This document shows positions 45,458-61,799 of a DNA stretch of 64,000 nt, piece after piece. Where the stretch lies: positions 23,908,509-23,972,508 of the forward strand of contig OY986974.1 in the NCBI GenBank assembly GCA_963920575.1, written 5' to 3'. The position numbers and the translations under genes are program-made. The notes below the pieces were generated by a model. That model was given only the letters and a program-made list of their open reading frames with translations. It did not search any database and was not told the DNA's origin. The DNA comes from Narthecium ossifragum. Taxonomy: Eukaryota; Streptophyta; Magnoliopsida; Dioscoreales; Nartheciaceae. The stretch's first letter is position 1; each line of letters starts with the position of its first letter.

Positions 45458-45890
45458 CCTTGTACCACATGAAAATATGCTTTATCTTCTAGGCCTCACC
45501 AAGAGAAGCCTAAAAAACTAAAAGGACGTCGTCCCCATGCATCAGATGAGAGATCCGAAGGCCATCACGAGAAAAGTATAGTCCTCTCAGACCAGTCAGG
45601 GGATCAGCCAGAGAAATCGAGAGAACTACCTGTCCAAGATTGAACAAAAGAGGAGACAGGGGATCCCCATGTTGAAGCCCTCTACTAGGAGAAATATGGC
45701 CAGATGTGCGACCCAAGAAGGGACCACAAGCTCCTCCTCTGCCGCTCCAATTAAATCTGAGGAGTCCACGACCCGTCCATCAACGGTGAGAATCGGCTCT
45801 GCCATTAAAGGAGACCTCATCCGCACTGTTCCATCGATTGATGACGTCTTTGAGTTCCCTTCTTTAAAACATGTCTGCAACATGTAGCTC

Positions 45891-46532
45891 GGAGTCCCCC
45901 ATGTCTAGGTTTAGACCATATCTATTGGACAAGTGCAACGAGTGCAAGCAAGGTTAGAAAAATCCAATGATTCCGAGTGAGTGTCTGGACGCCATAATTC
46001 TCACCGTTGATGTCAGACCCATTAGCAAGGATTGGATTCGGGCCGGATTCAAGATTAAGGATCCGAATCCGATATAATCAACTCAGCATCAACAATATAC
46101 AAACTATATAATCAACTTTATAAGGATCAAAAACGGTTATGCATAACCGTCCCCTTATAATGTTAACCTTATATGATATCCATACTAATCCATTAATCAA
46201 ATTCGATTTTTATAACCGAATCATCCATTAATCTGATGGTTACCCTGCCAGGTGACAGGGGTCTCACCTAGTATACATATATATGAAATCTATTTACAAG
46301 TACTGAAGAGTGATCTCTTATGTAGATTAGATGCCATAGAATAAGCCATATATAGCATCATTATTCCAACTCAGATCAAATGACTCGTCCCTCTCTCTCT
46401 CTCTAGAATCAAATCAAATGCCACGCTTATATTTTAGCTTTCACAATAAACAAACACACAATAATCTATTAAATATAAATAGCCCATTATTTAATTTTCT
46501 TTCCATTACAAAAAAAAAAAAAAAAAAAAAAA
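45891..46532. other. AT-rich intergenic sequence with an 18-bp palindrome
   Basis: Downstream flank of the cysteine protease gene. ACGGTTATGCATAACCGT at 46133-46150 is perfectly self-complementary and sits between TAAGG and CCTTA blocks, as in a small MITE-like hairpin. A 24-base A run precedes the protease stop codon on the plus strand. Confidence 0.5.
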
Positions 46533-47396
46533 CTACTTCAAAGGATAGGAAGCCATCATAGCAATCCCACACAATCCACTCTGATCAGCGATGTCACGTT
46601 TCATTCTAATATAGCCTTCTTCACCCCAACCAGCACCCCAAGAGTTCTTCACAATCCAGTATTTAGCATCCCCTTCTGCTCCATATCCAACCAGTGCCAC
46701 ACCATGGTTGAGACCAGTGCCACAAGGTCCTGTATAAACTCCTTGAGAATAGAACTGGAAGGTCATGTCGCCGGCGTCGATTGCGACGGCCACCGGCTGC
46801 CCGGCAGCCGCCTGCAGCAAGCTCGGCTCGCTGTTCTCCGACACGTTCCCGTACCCGCTGATCGTGGCGGCGCGGTCCGCCTCCTTCCCGGCGTTGCAGG
46901 CCGCGTCCGCGGCGGCGTAGGGGTAGTTTGTCTCAGTGGTGAGGCCGTTCTGCTTGATGAAGTCGAAGGCCTCGGTCATGTACCCGCCATTGCAGCCCTC
47001 GTTGGACCCCTGCTTGTCACAGTCCACCAGCTCTTGCTCTGACAGTGACACGAGGTTTCCGGTGCTGATCATGTGTATCCCTTCCACCGCGGCAACCGCG
47101 GAAAATGCCCAGCATGATCCTACACACCAAAAAAAAAAAAATATATTATCTCCGTCGAGTCGATAAAAGAGACGATAAATGATTTGAAGTCGGGATTACA
47201 GACTCAACTAATATACATATAAAAAAAACAAATATAAAATAATTTAGCTTACCGCATTGGCCTTGGTCCTTAACTGGTGTGACTGCCCCTTTTTGCCTCC
47301 AATCCATGGATACAGGCACTTCTGTATTCTTCTTCAGTACTACATTGTTGATCATCTTTTTCTGCGCAAATAAAAATGCAAGAAGAAAAGAGAAAA

Positions 47397-47428
<32 letters not shown>

Positions 47429-47879
47429 GAGAAATTAATCATTTCCCACATACATCTATGATGGAAATATTAATAGTGGAAGAAATCTAATCGTAAAATA
47501 GAGTTATATATACCTTTGAATGGTTAGTGGTGATATTCACGTTCCCTAAACATTTGTGTTTAGTTTTGAACTCCTCGTTAGTAAGATCTGCAAACTTGTT
47601 GTCAACAAGCTTAAACTCATTTTTCTGTGAGTTAAAGCCGTCGATAAATTGGACATTGGACTGATAAATTTTGAAACGTTCCTCTTTTTCTTTTGGATCA
47701 TTGTATTTTCGACCATATCGAACGATCCAGTTCTCATATCTCTCCCTGATCGAGCTCTCATCGTTCAGAGAATTATATACTCTGCAAGACACCGGCAATG
47801 GAAAAAGCACCGATAAGTATGTCACAAACAAGCATGCATACATGAGCTTCAATGAAGCCATTTGCAAGTGATTTATCAT
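46533..47879 (-). CDS. Papain-type cysteine protease (C1A, SAG39-like), 353 aa
   Basis: Exons 47879-47514, 47361-47253 and 47119-46533, phases consistent, 1062 nt. The preproprotein has a hydrophobic signal (about residues 7-32), an I29 inhibitor prodomain with the ERFNIN-type stretch [18 protein letters not shown], and a mature part from about residue 137 ([20 protein letters not shown]). Catalytic residues by family knowledge: Cys161 in QCGSCWAF, His297 in [11 protein letters not shown] and Asn317 in [10 protein letters not shown], with the oxyanion Gln155. There is no granulin domain and no KDEL tail, so a vacuolar or secreted protease is likely, related to senescence-associated SAG39/ervatamin types. 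Translation could also begin at Met7 (MASLKLM), which gives a more usual signal peptide. Exon 3 is GC-rich compared with exons 1 and 2. Confidence 0.92.
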
Positions 47880-47974
47880 GACTAGGAATTTCTTTCAATG
47901 TGTTGTGGCGTTAATCGAAAGGAGAAGAAATATTGGAGAGGGATGAATTGAACAATTTAGGAAAGAGTGATTTG

Positions 47975-47982
47975 AATTTATA
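47975..47982 (-). promoter_or_regulatory. Probable TATA box of the cysteine protease
   Basis: Minus strand TATAAATT about 100 bp upstream of the start codon. Confidence 0.5.
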
Positions 47983-48769
47983 TGCATAACATGCGTGAAG
48001 ATCAATGAGTGTTGGAGATGAGTGTGGTTCTCTTCATAAGAGCCATCATCATGCACACAATTTGTATGCTCATGAAGGTGTGATTAATTTGTTTGTAATC
48101 ATGCATCTAAATCTTTTCGTCACATGCACGTATATAACATCACACTAGTTCAATGACTATTATAATTCTAAGGGGCAAATAGGTGAATACACGTAAAGGA
48201 AATAGGGTTTCTGAGAAGATGGATAGTAGCAAATGGCAATTAAGGATGAATATACTTAGATAAATAATTTTACCCTGTGAGAAAATAAATAAATAAAAAG
48301 GATTTGATCAATTGTAGCAAGTTATTATCGTGATACCTATCTAATGCTAATAATAATAATACTAATGCAGCTCTTTTTATCCTAATAATGCTTATTTAGC
48401 TTAACCCTTATTCCCAAAACAATATAGAAGTGAAGTGCCATTCAAATGGACAAGAGAAACCATCCATGAGAGTACTCAATGGTTCCAACAACTCAACAAC
48501 AACAACAATAACAGCGACAACAACACATGCACCTGCCAACACTGACACTCACTCTCAATGAGTTTCCCACCCTTGCACTAAAAGCAAAGGCCTGCCAACT
48601 TTTTTCTCTCTCTCCCCCTTTTTTTGTATTTTGATTTATTCATTGAGTTTGTTACCTAATAAATTTTTATTAGGAATGCAAATAGCAAACGCACAATACA
48701 ACATGACTCCACAGAATAGGAAGCTATTTTGTTCCTTTCACTTGTGGAAGTCACACCATATATAGTCAT
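47983..48769. other. Intergenic, promoter side of the cysteine protease
   Basis: AT-rich sequence with short repeats (CAACAACAAC near 48500). Nothing further recognised. Confidence 0.4.
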
Positions 48770-48986
48770 AGGAGGCTAACATAAATTTCTGTCATAATAG
48801 TTGCTTACATTCTCCGTGAAGACAACTCGCATGCGAATTGGCTTGCTCGGGAAGCTTTTGCGTTGTGTCATGTCTTTGATGTTAATGATGAGGCCGGGGA
48901 TGTTGTTCCTAGACCTCTGTCTGATCCTTGTAATTAGCCCTTGATTGGGTTTCTTAGCCCTCGAGCTCAACTAATAAAAAAAAAAA
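48770..48986 (+). mobile_element. 5'-truncated LINE 3' end
   Basis: The plus strand encodes REDNSHANWLAREAFALCHV and then a TAG at about 48936. This is the typical C-terminal RNase H end of a plant LINE ORF2. A short 3' UTR and an 11-base A tail (48976-48986) follow. Only the last 200 or so bases of the element are present, as is usual for abortive reverse transcription. Confidence 0.65.
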
Positions 48987-49630
48987 CCTTCACAAATCTG
49001 AATTTGAACTTGTCTTAACCGTTATAAGCTGGTTATATTGAGGGACTCATAGACGCCTATATAGGCCGTTTGGTATAGTTTCTTGATTCGGTTGTCCAAG
49101 GCGTTGCATTAGACGCTAGATTAAATACCAAAAACAGAGAGATGGATAGTCTGATGCGGTCTTGCAACTACTGCATCAAATGATATGGTCAAATCTATCG
49201 ATTTCATACGATGCAGCATCAGGAGATGCAGTGCAAGCAAGTCATGTTGCACAAAACCTACATCAAGAGGTGAGGATTTTTTTTTTCCTCGAAACCCTCC
49301 GAATGGACAATTGTTCTCGGACAAAATATTTTCCTTTTTATTTATTTATTTATTTATAAAAATCCTTGAGGCGGATTGGTCTCATTGACAGATGTGAAAT
49401 TTGGTAGTACCTGGCTGGATCCGACCGAATCCAACATTTGTGGTGTGGATCAAGATTAATAATGAGATTTGAAGAGTTAATCAAGAGATTAATAACTAAT
49501 AAGAGCGCCTTGCTCGAGTCGTACGCGTTCCAGAGCCAGGTCTCCCTTGTCTACTACTACTATTATTCACTCACACACTCTCTCTAATCCCTGCGAGAAC
49601 TAAAAAAAGGGACACAACTATGTAGAGGAG
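48987..49630. other. Intergenic, upstream of the SRPK gene
   Basis: Contains a TTTA microsatellite (49336-49358) and CT-rich leader-like sequence from about 49545. The transcription start of the kinase gene probably lies in the last 100 bases. Confidence 0.45.
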
Positions 49631-49642
49631 ATGAAACCCTAG
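49631..49642 (+). promoter_or_regulatory. Minimal upstream ORF (M-K-P-stop) in the SRPK leader
   Basis: ATGAAACCCTAG lies 93 bases before the main start codon, giving three codons and a stop. It overlaps an AAACCCTA telo-box-like motif. If the leader starts upstream of it, ribosomes must pass or reinitiate after it. Confidence 0.4.
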
Positions 49643-49659
49643 TTCCTGGATTCTTCTAG

Positions 49660-54538
<4,879 letters not shown>

Positions 54539-54999
54539 CTTTCTTGTATACTCACTGTGGATTTTGAAGTGATTAGCGAATCCCCACAACTGTATTCAGT
54601 TTTAGCCGGGATTGAGTTTCTCATTAAGTATGAGAGATTTTGGAATGCGGGGATGGTTGTAAAATGGAAGGTGATTTTCATACTTTTTTTTTTCTTGAGA
54701 GAATTTTACAGCGATAGGCCAATTGATGTATCAGGTTGTTGTTGGGGGACTACTCGAGTGTTGTCCCCCGTTGTCTCGAACATTTTTTCTTATGAGAAAC
54801 ATGCAACTGCACTTTCTTCACATCTTTTTGTAATTACATTTATTCGATCCAGCTCTTTCCTCTTGTTTCTTTCTTGATGATAGTTTAGCATCAGAGCAGG
54901 CTGTAGGTTTCATGATTAGGATTAGACTTGCGATTAAGATTTTGAGCATGGAATGGAATAGTTATAGGTCTAAAACATCATTGTATGTTTTTTTGTGAT

Positions 55000-57180
55000 T
55001 GTTTGATGTACTTAGTTAGCTTGTTTGTTGTCTTTCGGTTGTGACATGACGTCTCAAGGGGAGATTTGGTTGTGACATGATGTCTCAATGGGAGATGAGC
55101 ATGCATGCCGGTGTCGTCCGTTCTCTTGCATGGCAGTGAATCTCCCCTCGTGCTGGAGATGAGCGAGTAGGGATCAAGATGTGTGTTGCCTATATACTCT
55201 CGTAATTCTGAGAGGTGGACATGTTGTGGTTCAGATGTGACAATGAAGATCCTTCGACAATAGAGGACTAGTTGAAGGTAGTGTTCTGGATCCTTGATTC
55301 CTTGGACATCAAGGAGTGTCGTTCACTTGGAAGCAGTTGGTTTTCTGGCTTCTTTTTGAAGTGATGCTTAGTGGTGCTTGTTAGGGCCACTAGGGATACT
55401 GTGGTTGTGTCTTAAGAGCAGTTTTGTGCACTGCTCTCTTGCGCCTACCCTCCGTTGGGACTGAGGGTAGTGTGATTTGGAGTACCCTCCTCTTGTTTTG
55501 GGTACTCACACCGCGTGATAGTGTTGGTTGGATCATTTGTCTCCGTGTGCTAGAAAGCAGTGGGGGATACCTTGTTCTGTGCTCTGACTATTGAGACTGG
55601 TGAATGTGAGGGTTGACACCGGACAGTTGGTCAGTGGTCGTGGCGAGTTTCGGGTTTGTCATTTCTGCTTATGGGAAACAACAAGGTAGTCATTGGCAGA
55701 GGTTTCAACATCAGCGATAGCCGTGCCCGCAGTAGCGTCGTGCCGATTCTTCAAGAGGTAGCTTGGACCGCCAGACTAAGGGGGAACCCACTGGGTGCTC
55801 GGGTGCTAGCCGTTGGGAGCCTTTCTGCCGACGCTGCTGGCTGCGAGGGGCGTTTACCGTAGAGCAGTCAGGCGTGATGCACTGCGTGAGACAGAGCAGT
55901 GGGTTGATATCTCAATTGGGGCAGATACCTGGGGTTGATGCGGGAATTTAGATTCCAGATAGAGCCTTGCTGGAGATGAGTCAGTGATCGGTCTTGCCAG
56001 CGCTCGCACATTTCTGAGGAGAGTGCAGCTTCAGCAGCAGCCCGTTTCAGAACCACCATCTTCGACTTCCAGCTTTCAGCTTCAGCCTTCAGCTTTCGGA
56101 GCTTCTCGCGGTTCCCTTGTGGCACTGGGTTTTCCCCTTGTGACTCGTCCCTGTGAAGCCGTGTTGGCTTGGGACTGGAGTCGGGAGTGACTTTGGGATT
56201 AGCCATTGGTTGGGACAAGAGCTTGGGTTAGTGGCTCTTGTTGATTCGTTTGCTAGAGGTTGGGGGCCTCTAGGTGCTCGTCGCCCACATGTGGGATACG
56301 TTGGGGTTAGACGACTTCCTCGATTTGCGCTAGTTGGCCGCACACCGAGTTCCGTTTGTCTTGCTGTGGGAAGGTGTTGCGAGTACACCTGACGGTGTTG
56401 TTTTGCTCTCATTGAAGGTCGCGGGTTGGCGAGTCTTTTGGTTGTCGAGAGTTGGGGTTGTTTACTGGCTCGTGGTGAATTCTTTCCCCTTTGTTTTGAG
56501 GGTGCTGGGGAGAGTAGGCTTCCCTCGTGTTGTTGTTGTTTGTGCAGTTGTCTGCCCATGGAGCGTCATGGGTTATCGCCTTCGCGGGATTGCCGAGTTT
56601 GAACTCGAGGTTCGTTCGGGCAGTCTCAATCTTGACTAGCTCGCGTCATAGTGACAGTAGAGCAGAGCGAGTCGGGGACGCGCTTGACAGGTGACGCACC
56701 GCCCTGTTCACCAAAGGAGGAGAGGACCCGGACAATTCAGCTAGTGTCTTCCGTGAGCGCACCGCGAAGGCCTCAGGAACGAGTAGGCCGGTGGAGGAGG
56801 CACGGATGCAGCACCAGCAGCCTTATATGTAGCAGCCGCGTCGCCCTCAGCATATTGAACATCAGCAGCCTTGTTAGGGTGGCCAGTTTCTCCCGATGGC
56901 TGGACCTTCTGGGTAGGCTCCTTCGGGAGGAGGCCAAGGTCAACGGCCGGTGAGGGGACCTGTCGTTTGCTTCGTGTGTCAGTGGCCGGGGCAGCTTCTG
57001 TAGGGACTGTCCTTTGCGAGGAGCTCGAGTCGCAGTGCTGCAGGCCAGTCGAGGGGGGGGGGGGGGGGGGGTGATCGGTGCTTGATAGAGTAGAGGCGAC
57101 CGTTGAGGACGTGTGTTTGCCCTTCCGGACCGTGAACAGCCGGACCGCATGCAACAGTCTCGCTGTCCTAATAAATTTTA
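55000..57180. repeat. Degenerate repeat region, possibly an old Gypsy gag fragment on the minus strand
   Basis: GC-rich compared with its flanks. On the minus strand a Gln-rich frame (56559-56089) contains YPTCGRRAPRG, which faintly recalls the first knuckle of Gypsy gag proteins. Plus-strand frames here are compositional. A run of 19 G at 57053-57071 is unusual and may be a sequencing or assembly artefact. The TE assignment is weak. Confidence 0.3.
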
Positions 57181-57336
57181 TAGTATGGTTTATCCTTCAT
57201 GTAAAATCATCAAAGCAAACGTACTACATTTCTCTCATGTATTTCCTTTTGAGGTGAAGTAAGAATACATTGGAGTTGGAAGTATCAGTCAGCTCCTCCA
57301 TCACAATATTCTAATATGTAGCTAATTGTTTAACAG

Positions 57337-58053
57337 GTATAAATCCATCTATTATTGGTGGGTTTAGTGGGCTGTGCGCTTTCATGGGTGTTTCTGCAAC
57401 ATTTATATCTTGAAGTCTAGTAAAAAAGTTTGGCATTTTAAAGGTAATTTTCCTGCCGTTTGGCTATAATTTAAGAACTTTCTTCTATATTGGTAACTGG
57501 AAATCGTGGCTTGAAAGTTAAAGGTGGGAGCTGCTGGATTGGTTTTTCAGGCGATACTTCTATCAACAGCCGTTGCTGTCTACTGGAGTGGTTCAATATC
57601 TCGGCTAACTCCTCAGCTTTTCTTCCTCTTCCTCATTGTAAGTTCAAAGACAATTCTTCTGCCATAGTTTAGCTGCTGCATTTCACCATGCTTCAAGTAC
57701 CTGAAGCTCTTCTTTTGGTCATTTGATCAAATAGCATATTATTTAGCCATTTTTCACAGGGCATATTTTTCCTTGTCTTCTTGATTGGCAGGTACTGTCA
57801 AGGTTGGGACACATGTCCTATGATGTTGTGGGAACACAGAATCTTCAGACGGGGATCCCTGTTAACAAAGCAAGCCTTGCAGAGCTTGTAATGCTTGGAG
57901 TTGTGATAATTGCCAATGATGTTTCCCATCATGGCTTTCTGGCAATGCTTTCTTTGTCCTCTGTTGTTGCAGCTGCATGGATGTTCTGTCAGTGGTTGGC
58001 GAAATCCAACAGATGAACACCGAAAGCTCTTCACGTTTGATCGGGTATTTTGA
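57337..58053 (+). pseudogene. 3' fragment of a plastid SLC40A3/MAR1 (IREG3)-type transporter, broken
   Basis: Three spliced exons with intact introns: 57337-57443 ([20 protein letters not shown], then SLVKKFGILK), 57524-57637 (VGAAGLVFQAILLSTAVAVY, ending QLFFLFLI before GTAAGT) and 57792-58053 ([20 protein letters not shown]...). Family knowledge: MAR1/IREG3 is a chloroplast ferroportin-family protein. Defects seen: an in-frame TGA between ATFIS and SLVKK in the first exon, loss of about a dozen residues after LQTGIP where relatives have SKANLIGATEISV, and one extra G at about 57999. The extra G ends the frame at 58016, while the family C-terminus [14 protein letters not shown] continues in the next frame to a TGA at 58051-58053. 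The 5' exons are absent. Kept introns mean a DNA-level duplicate, not a retrocopy. Confidence 0.8.
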
Positions 58054-59387
58054 TGATTCCATGTAAGATGTCTCATCGTTTTTGCTGAGATTCTTACTTT
58101 ATCAATTCATTAAATTGCTAGGAAGTGATTTTGTGCAGAAATCTGCAAGCTTGTTTGTGAAAATTACTGATAAACTCCAGGCTCCTGAAGCTGAAGCTGT
58201 AAAAAACAACGTTTGAACCTTGAGAATGATGCAGAAAATCACTAGAAATTATTAGTTTGAGGAAAGGAGTATTGTATTTGATATGGCAATTTGTGTGGTG
58301 ATTAGCTGTTAGCTTGATTGGAATTGCCCCGATACAAGGATCCTGTTTGTGTTCTTTAGTTTGAGTGATGTGCTTGCTGCTTCATCATCCATGGTCGTTA
58401 ATGACAATTAATCATGAAATCATTGAATAAGCTGGAGATTCGGATGCTGTATTCACTGCCCCTTCTTCTTGTGCGCATGCCCATCTTACCTTTTCTCTGC
58501 TCAATCTTCCACTTTCGTTTAGGAGTTCTTATTGTAGGTCCACTGCTTGCCCTGTCAATCAATCAAAAAACATACTCAGTTGGCCAACTTAACCGGCCAT
58601 TAGCACAGTCAATCAAAAATTTAGCATATGATTGAATCAAGATCCTTGTGCACCTTAGCTCACGAGCTAACATAAGAGCCATGCGAATTGCAATTAACTC
58701 AGTGGATCTTCAGCATGCTGAAGCGAATACTGCCCTCTCCTTGCCCAGATAGCTTAGTGAGTTAAAGGTAATCTTTCAAATTCCTTTTGGTTACAATCAA
58801 TCACAAGTCCGGTTTGCTGTAAGCCCGGTCCGATCAGTCTCGTGGGCCAGGCTTCCACGAGTCCTCTAATAAAGCAAGCTCTTGAACCCCGGTGCCAATC
58901 AAGGGCCTACGAAGCCCTAGCCCATGGGCCGGGTCCAAATTGGGAGTAGGCTTTCGTTGTTAGATCTCGTAGGCTTCACTCCTAGTTGGTACTCTCTCCA
59001 CTCTCCAAGAAGAGGGCCGCAAATGGATCGAACGGAAAGATGCAGATAATGGATCCGCTCCCGATCCGCAAAAGAGAACGGGTCTCGATAAAATGAGCTG
59101 AAACCCGATATTTCGACTTTAAATGGTGATCTAAGGAAGTAAATCACCAAAATATAATATACTGCTGCTATTGTGGACCGGGGTCGGACTCGGATTTTTA
59201 AACGGTGATCCTCAAGTTCCGTTTCGATGGGTTTTTTTTGGATCGGGACGTATTTCTTTAATCGAATCAATGATGCAGATGATTTCCAGATTGCTTTTGT
59301 TTTAGGTAAGAGATTTCATTGAAACGAATTTGAAGGCATCTATCAGCAAAAGGATTGAAAAAAATTGTAATGCTAAGATATATGCAA
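58054..59387. other. Intergenic sequence
   Basis: No gene recognised. The short frames are unsupported. It should contain the 3' UTR of the minus-strand glucanase at its right end. Confidence 0.45.
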
Positions 59388-61035
59388 TCAACACGACAAC
59401 AGCAGCAGGATACCAGAGAGCATCCAGAAGAACACAGCGAGCAATGGTGGCGGCGCATATGACGGAGAAGACGACGACACTATCTGTATGGTGAAGTTGC
59501 ACTGTCCCTGCGAGTAATTCTGCGTCGTCACCATAGCAAGACCCTGGAAGTAACAGCTACTGTCACCCTGGCTCTGAGCCTGGAAATACGTGTTGAATGC
59601 ATAAGAAGCATTCCCTTTCTCATCCAAGTTGTTGCAGGTCGAACCGTAGCCAAGCGAGGTGCAGTCGGCATAGGTGCAGGCATAGTTGACATTGTCCGAG
59701 AGCTTGCTGAGATCGGTTGCCTTAGGATTCAACACGCACCACTTCACCGGCAAGTATTCTACATCCTTAGCTCCGGCAAGCATCTTGTTCTGCCCCTGGC
59801 CGGAGAGATCTATAGGGAATTTTGGCTGCCCATCATACTGAAAGATCCCCCAGTGTCGTTCGAAGTCACCCGGAGCTATGCTCTTAGCATCCTCATCGAT
59901 AAGACTGAAGAGATACACCTCAATGTGAGTGTTTGGCCGGAGAGGTGTCCCTTGGCTGGCGGCAAGGCGCTTCAGAAGGCCATTGTAGAATCTCTCAGCA
60001 TACTGCATCTTCGCATTGATATCGCCATCGGTAGGCCAACCAACTTCGCCGATGATGATTGGCATGTCACCAAAACCGACGTTCTTCAGTGCCGATACGA
60101 GAGTGTCGAAATTGGCGTCGAACACGTTGGTGTACTGAATTCCATTGTCGATGACCGGATTGCTCACGCCGTCGAAGAATGCGTAGTCGAGGGGGAAGTC
60201 ATCATTGCCATAGAGGCTCAAGAAGGGGTAGATGTTCACGGTGAAAGGCGCATTGTTGTCGTCGAAAAACTTGGCAATCTGAGCCATCAAGTCAGCGATA
60301 TCTGCTCGGAACTTTCCAGCTGATGGAACAGGATTGCTGGCCGGGGAATCGTAGACATCGGCGTTGAGGGGGATCGTCGCCTTCACTGTGTTTCCGACGC
60401 CGGCTTCGTTGAGTGCATTCTGAATGTTCTTCAGAGCAGGGAAGGTGACGTTCCGAAAGGAGCTGTTGTATGATTTCAGAAAGGGCTCATTGCCAACTGC
60501 TACATATCTGCAGAGAGACGGCAAGAAAGCAAAAGGTTGAGGTTGATGCATGTCTTGTGCATTTAAATTCAAGATTCTTCTACTTAAAATTGCAGGAAAT
60601 TTCACAAAATTTGTTACCAACTATAGTGATATAATTCAAACACAAAACTCGAGGAAAAATTTTTAAGGAAAAAGTTTGGAATATTTACTTGATATTAACT
60701 CCTCCTTCCCAGTTATACTTGGTAACGTTCTCCTTCACCCAGGCCTTGGCTGCATCATAGTCATTCATGGCGGCCAGCTGACCGTTGGGGATGGCGATCG
60801 TCACCTCGATGCCGGTCCCGGCCAGCGCTTTCATCGTCGACGACTCGGCGTCGAACAGCTTCACCTTTTTGATCCCATTGTCCTGCAGGAGCTGCGCCAC
60901 CGTCTTCGGCGGCAGCCGGTGGGTCGCCATCGTCCCCCAGTTCACTCCTATCCCTTCGGCCATCCTCCACCCTGAGAATGAGATGATCCCCACGAAGAGA
61001 AGAACTGATAGAAGACAACGGTAATGGCCAGCCAT
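59388..61035 (-). CDS. Glucan endo-1,3-beta-glucosidase (GH17 + X8), GPI-anchored, 488 aa
   Basis: Exons 61035-60689 and 60507-59388, 1467 nt; the junction splits a Lys codon. Hydrolyses beta-1,3-glucan (callose) at the cell surface. A signal peptide ([18 protein letters not shown]) precedes the mature start [16 protein letters not shown]. The GH17 barrel carries the acid/base Glu123 in VGNEPF and the nucleophile Glu270 in IIGEVGWPT. An X8/CBM43 domain (about 370-455) begins KWCVLNPKA and contains the cysteines of [19 protein letters not shown]. The C-terminus is Ser/Pro-rich followed by a hydrophobic tail, which suits a GPI anchor. A Met 43 codons upstream is in frame, but I chose 61035 because the signal peptide begins there. 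Such proteins often act at plasmodesmata or cell plates; that role is inference here. Confidence 0.92.
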
Positions 61036-61582
61036 AGTTCCTCCGGAGGAGAACTCTAGGATGAGAAGGAGAAAACAAGAAAAGATTCGATTTTTATGCC
61101 GATGGCACCTCGGAATTGGATCGGAATGGGTAATTCCGAGATGGGTTCTTTCCAAAACTATCAAAGCGTGTAGAATTCACAGCTAAACTTGCATAAAATT
61201 GTTGAAAAATAGATAAAAATGGCAAAGAATCGATTTTTCCGAGTTGGGGCGACAATGGCGACGATCCAATCTGGCAGACTATTTGGAAAACCGCCTTCAG
61301 ACAGATACGCACTGCGTGAAACCGGTTTTTTTCAGACTGGAGAAACTGATGTGGATTCTTCGACGAAATTAAGGTTGTATTGAAACAGGGGAGCTAGGAT
61401 GAAAAATCCACAACAATGGAAGCGATTTTCTTGAAAAAATAAATAAAACGACATCGCATCAAGCTAAATCCATGGGATTTGCTCAGAAAAATAGGAATAA
61501 TGGTGGAAAGATCGTATCTTTTCTAGGAGAAGGTTCAAAGAGGAAGAGGAGAGGAGAGGAGAGGAAGGGGAGGGAGGCTTTC

Positions 61583-61590
61583 TATATATA
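61583..61590 (-). promoter_or_regulatory. Probable TATA box of the GH17 gene
   Basis: TATATATA in the minus-strand context CCTATATATAGAAAGCC, followed by a CT-rich leader (TCCTCTCCTCTCC). It lies about 550 bp before the start codon, so a long or spliced leader is expected. Confidence 0.5.
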
Positions 61591-61685
61591 GGAACGGAGA
61601 CAGCAGTGATTAAAAGGAAGGCGAGGGGTAAATTAGTCATCAAGTTATAACCCCGCACAGAGATCGTGGGACGTTCCCGCGTGAT

Positions 61686-61713
61686 GACGTGGCGCACGTC
61701 CGAACGCCACGTC
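61686..61713. promoter_or_regulatory. Inverted pair of ABRE/G-box-like sites
   Basis: GACGTGGC (61686-61693) and its exact reverse complement GCCACGTC (61706-61713), 12 bases apart, about 100 bp upstream of the GH17 TATA box. ACGTGGC cores bind bZIP factors of the ABF/GBF type. That makes abscisic acid, stress or light control possible, but it is not shown. Confidence 0.5.
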
Positions 61714-61799
61714 TCCTGTGCATGGGGAAGTGGGAGAGGTGGTCTCCGGGAAACGCGAACTTCCCTCAATGGGCGAATCCCCCACATCTGGAATCGGGT

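Larger units (their letters stand above)
39590..45890 (-). mobile_element. Second LINE, 5'-truncated, with two nested insertions
   Basis: Read on the minus strand: reverse transcriptase with RGLQHGDPLSPLLF and the decayed active site HGDDVL (45716-45510), thumb region WKYLGVPVAGCHLR (near 41420), zf-RVT domain PFGPRVRSFLWRMFHRKIP (near 40600) and an RNase H tail with the segment VAHVVRSPCTSNGVVDKLAK (near 39860). The 3' end is A-rich at about 39590, against the Mutator-like element. It is interrupted by a solo LTR (41501-44054) and an hAT-like element (44142-45457). There is no endonuclease or ORF1, and many frame breaks. Confidence 0.8.

Noticed and set aside
46704..47166. Plus-strand frames of 112 and 76 codons
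   Set aside because: Antisense shadows of the GC-rich third exon of the cysteine protease.
59853..60323. Plus-strand frame of 156 codons
   Set aside because: Shadow of the GH17 glucanase exon.
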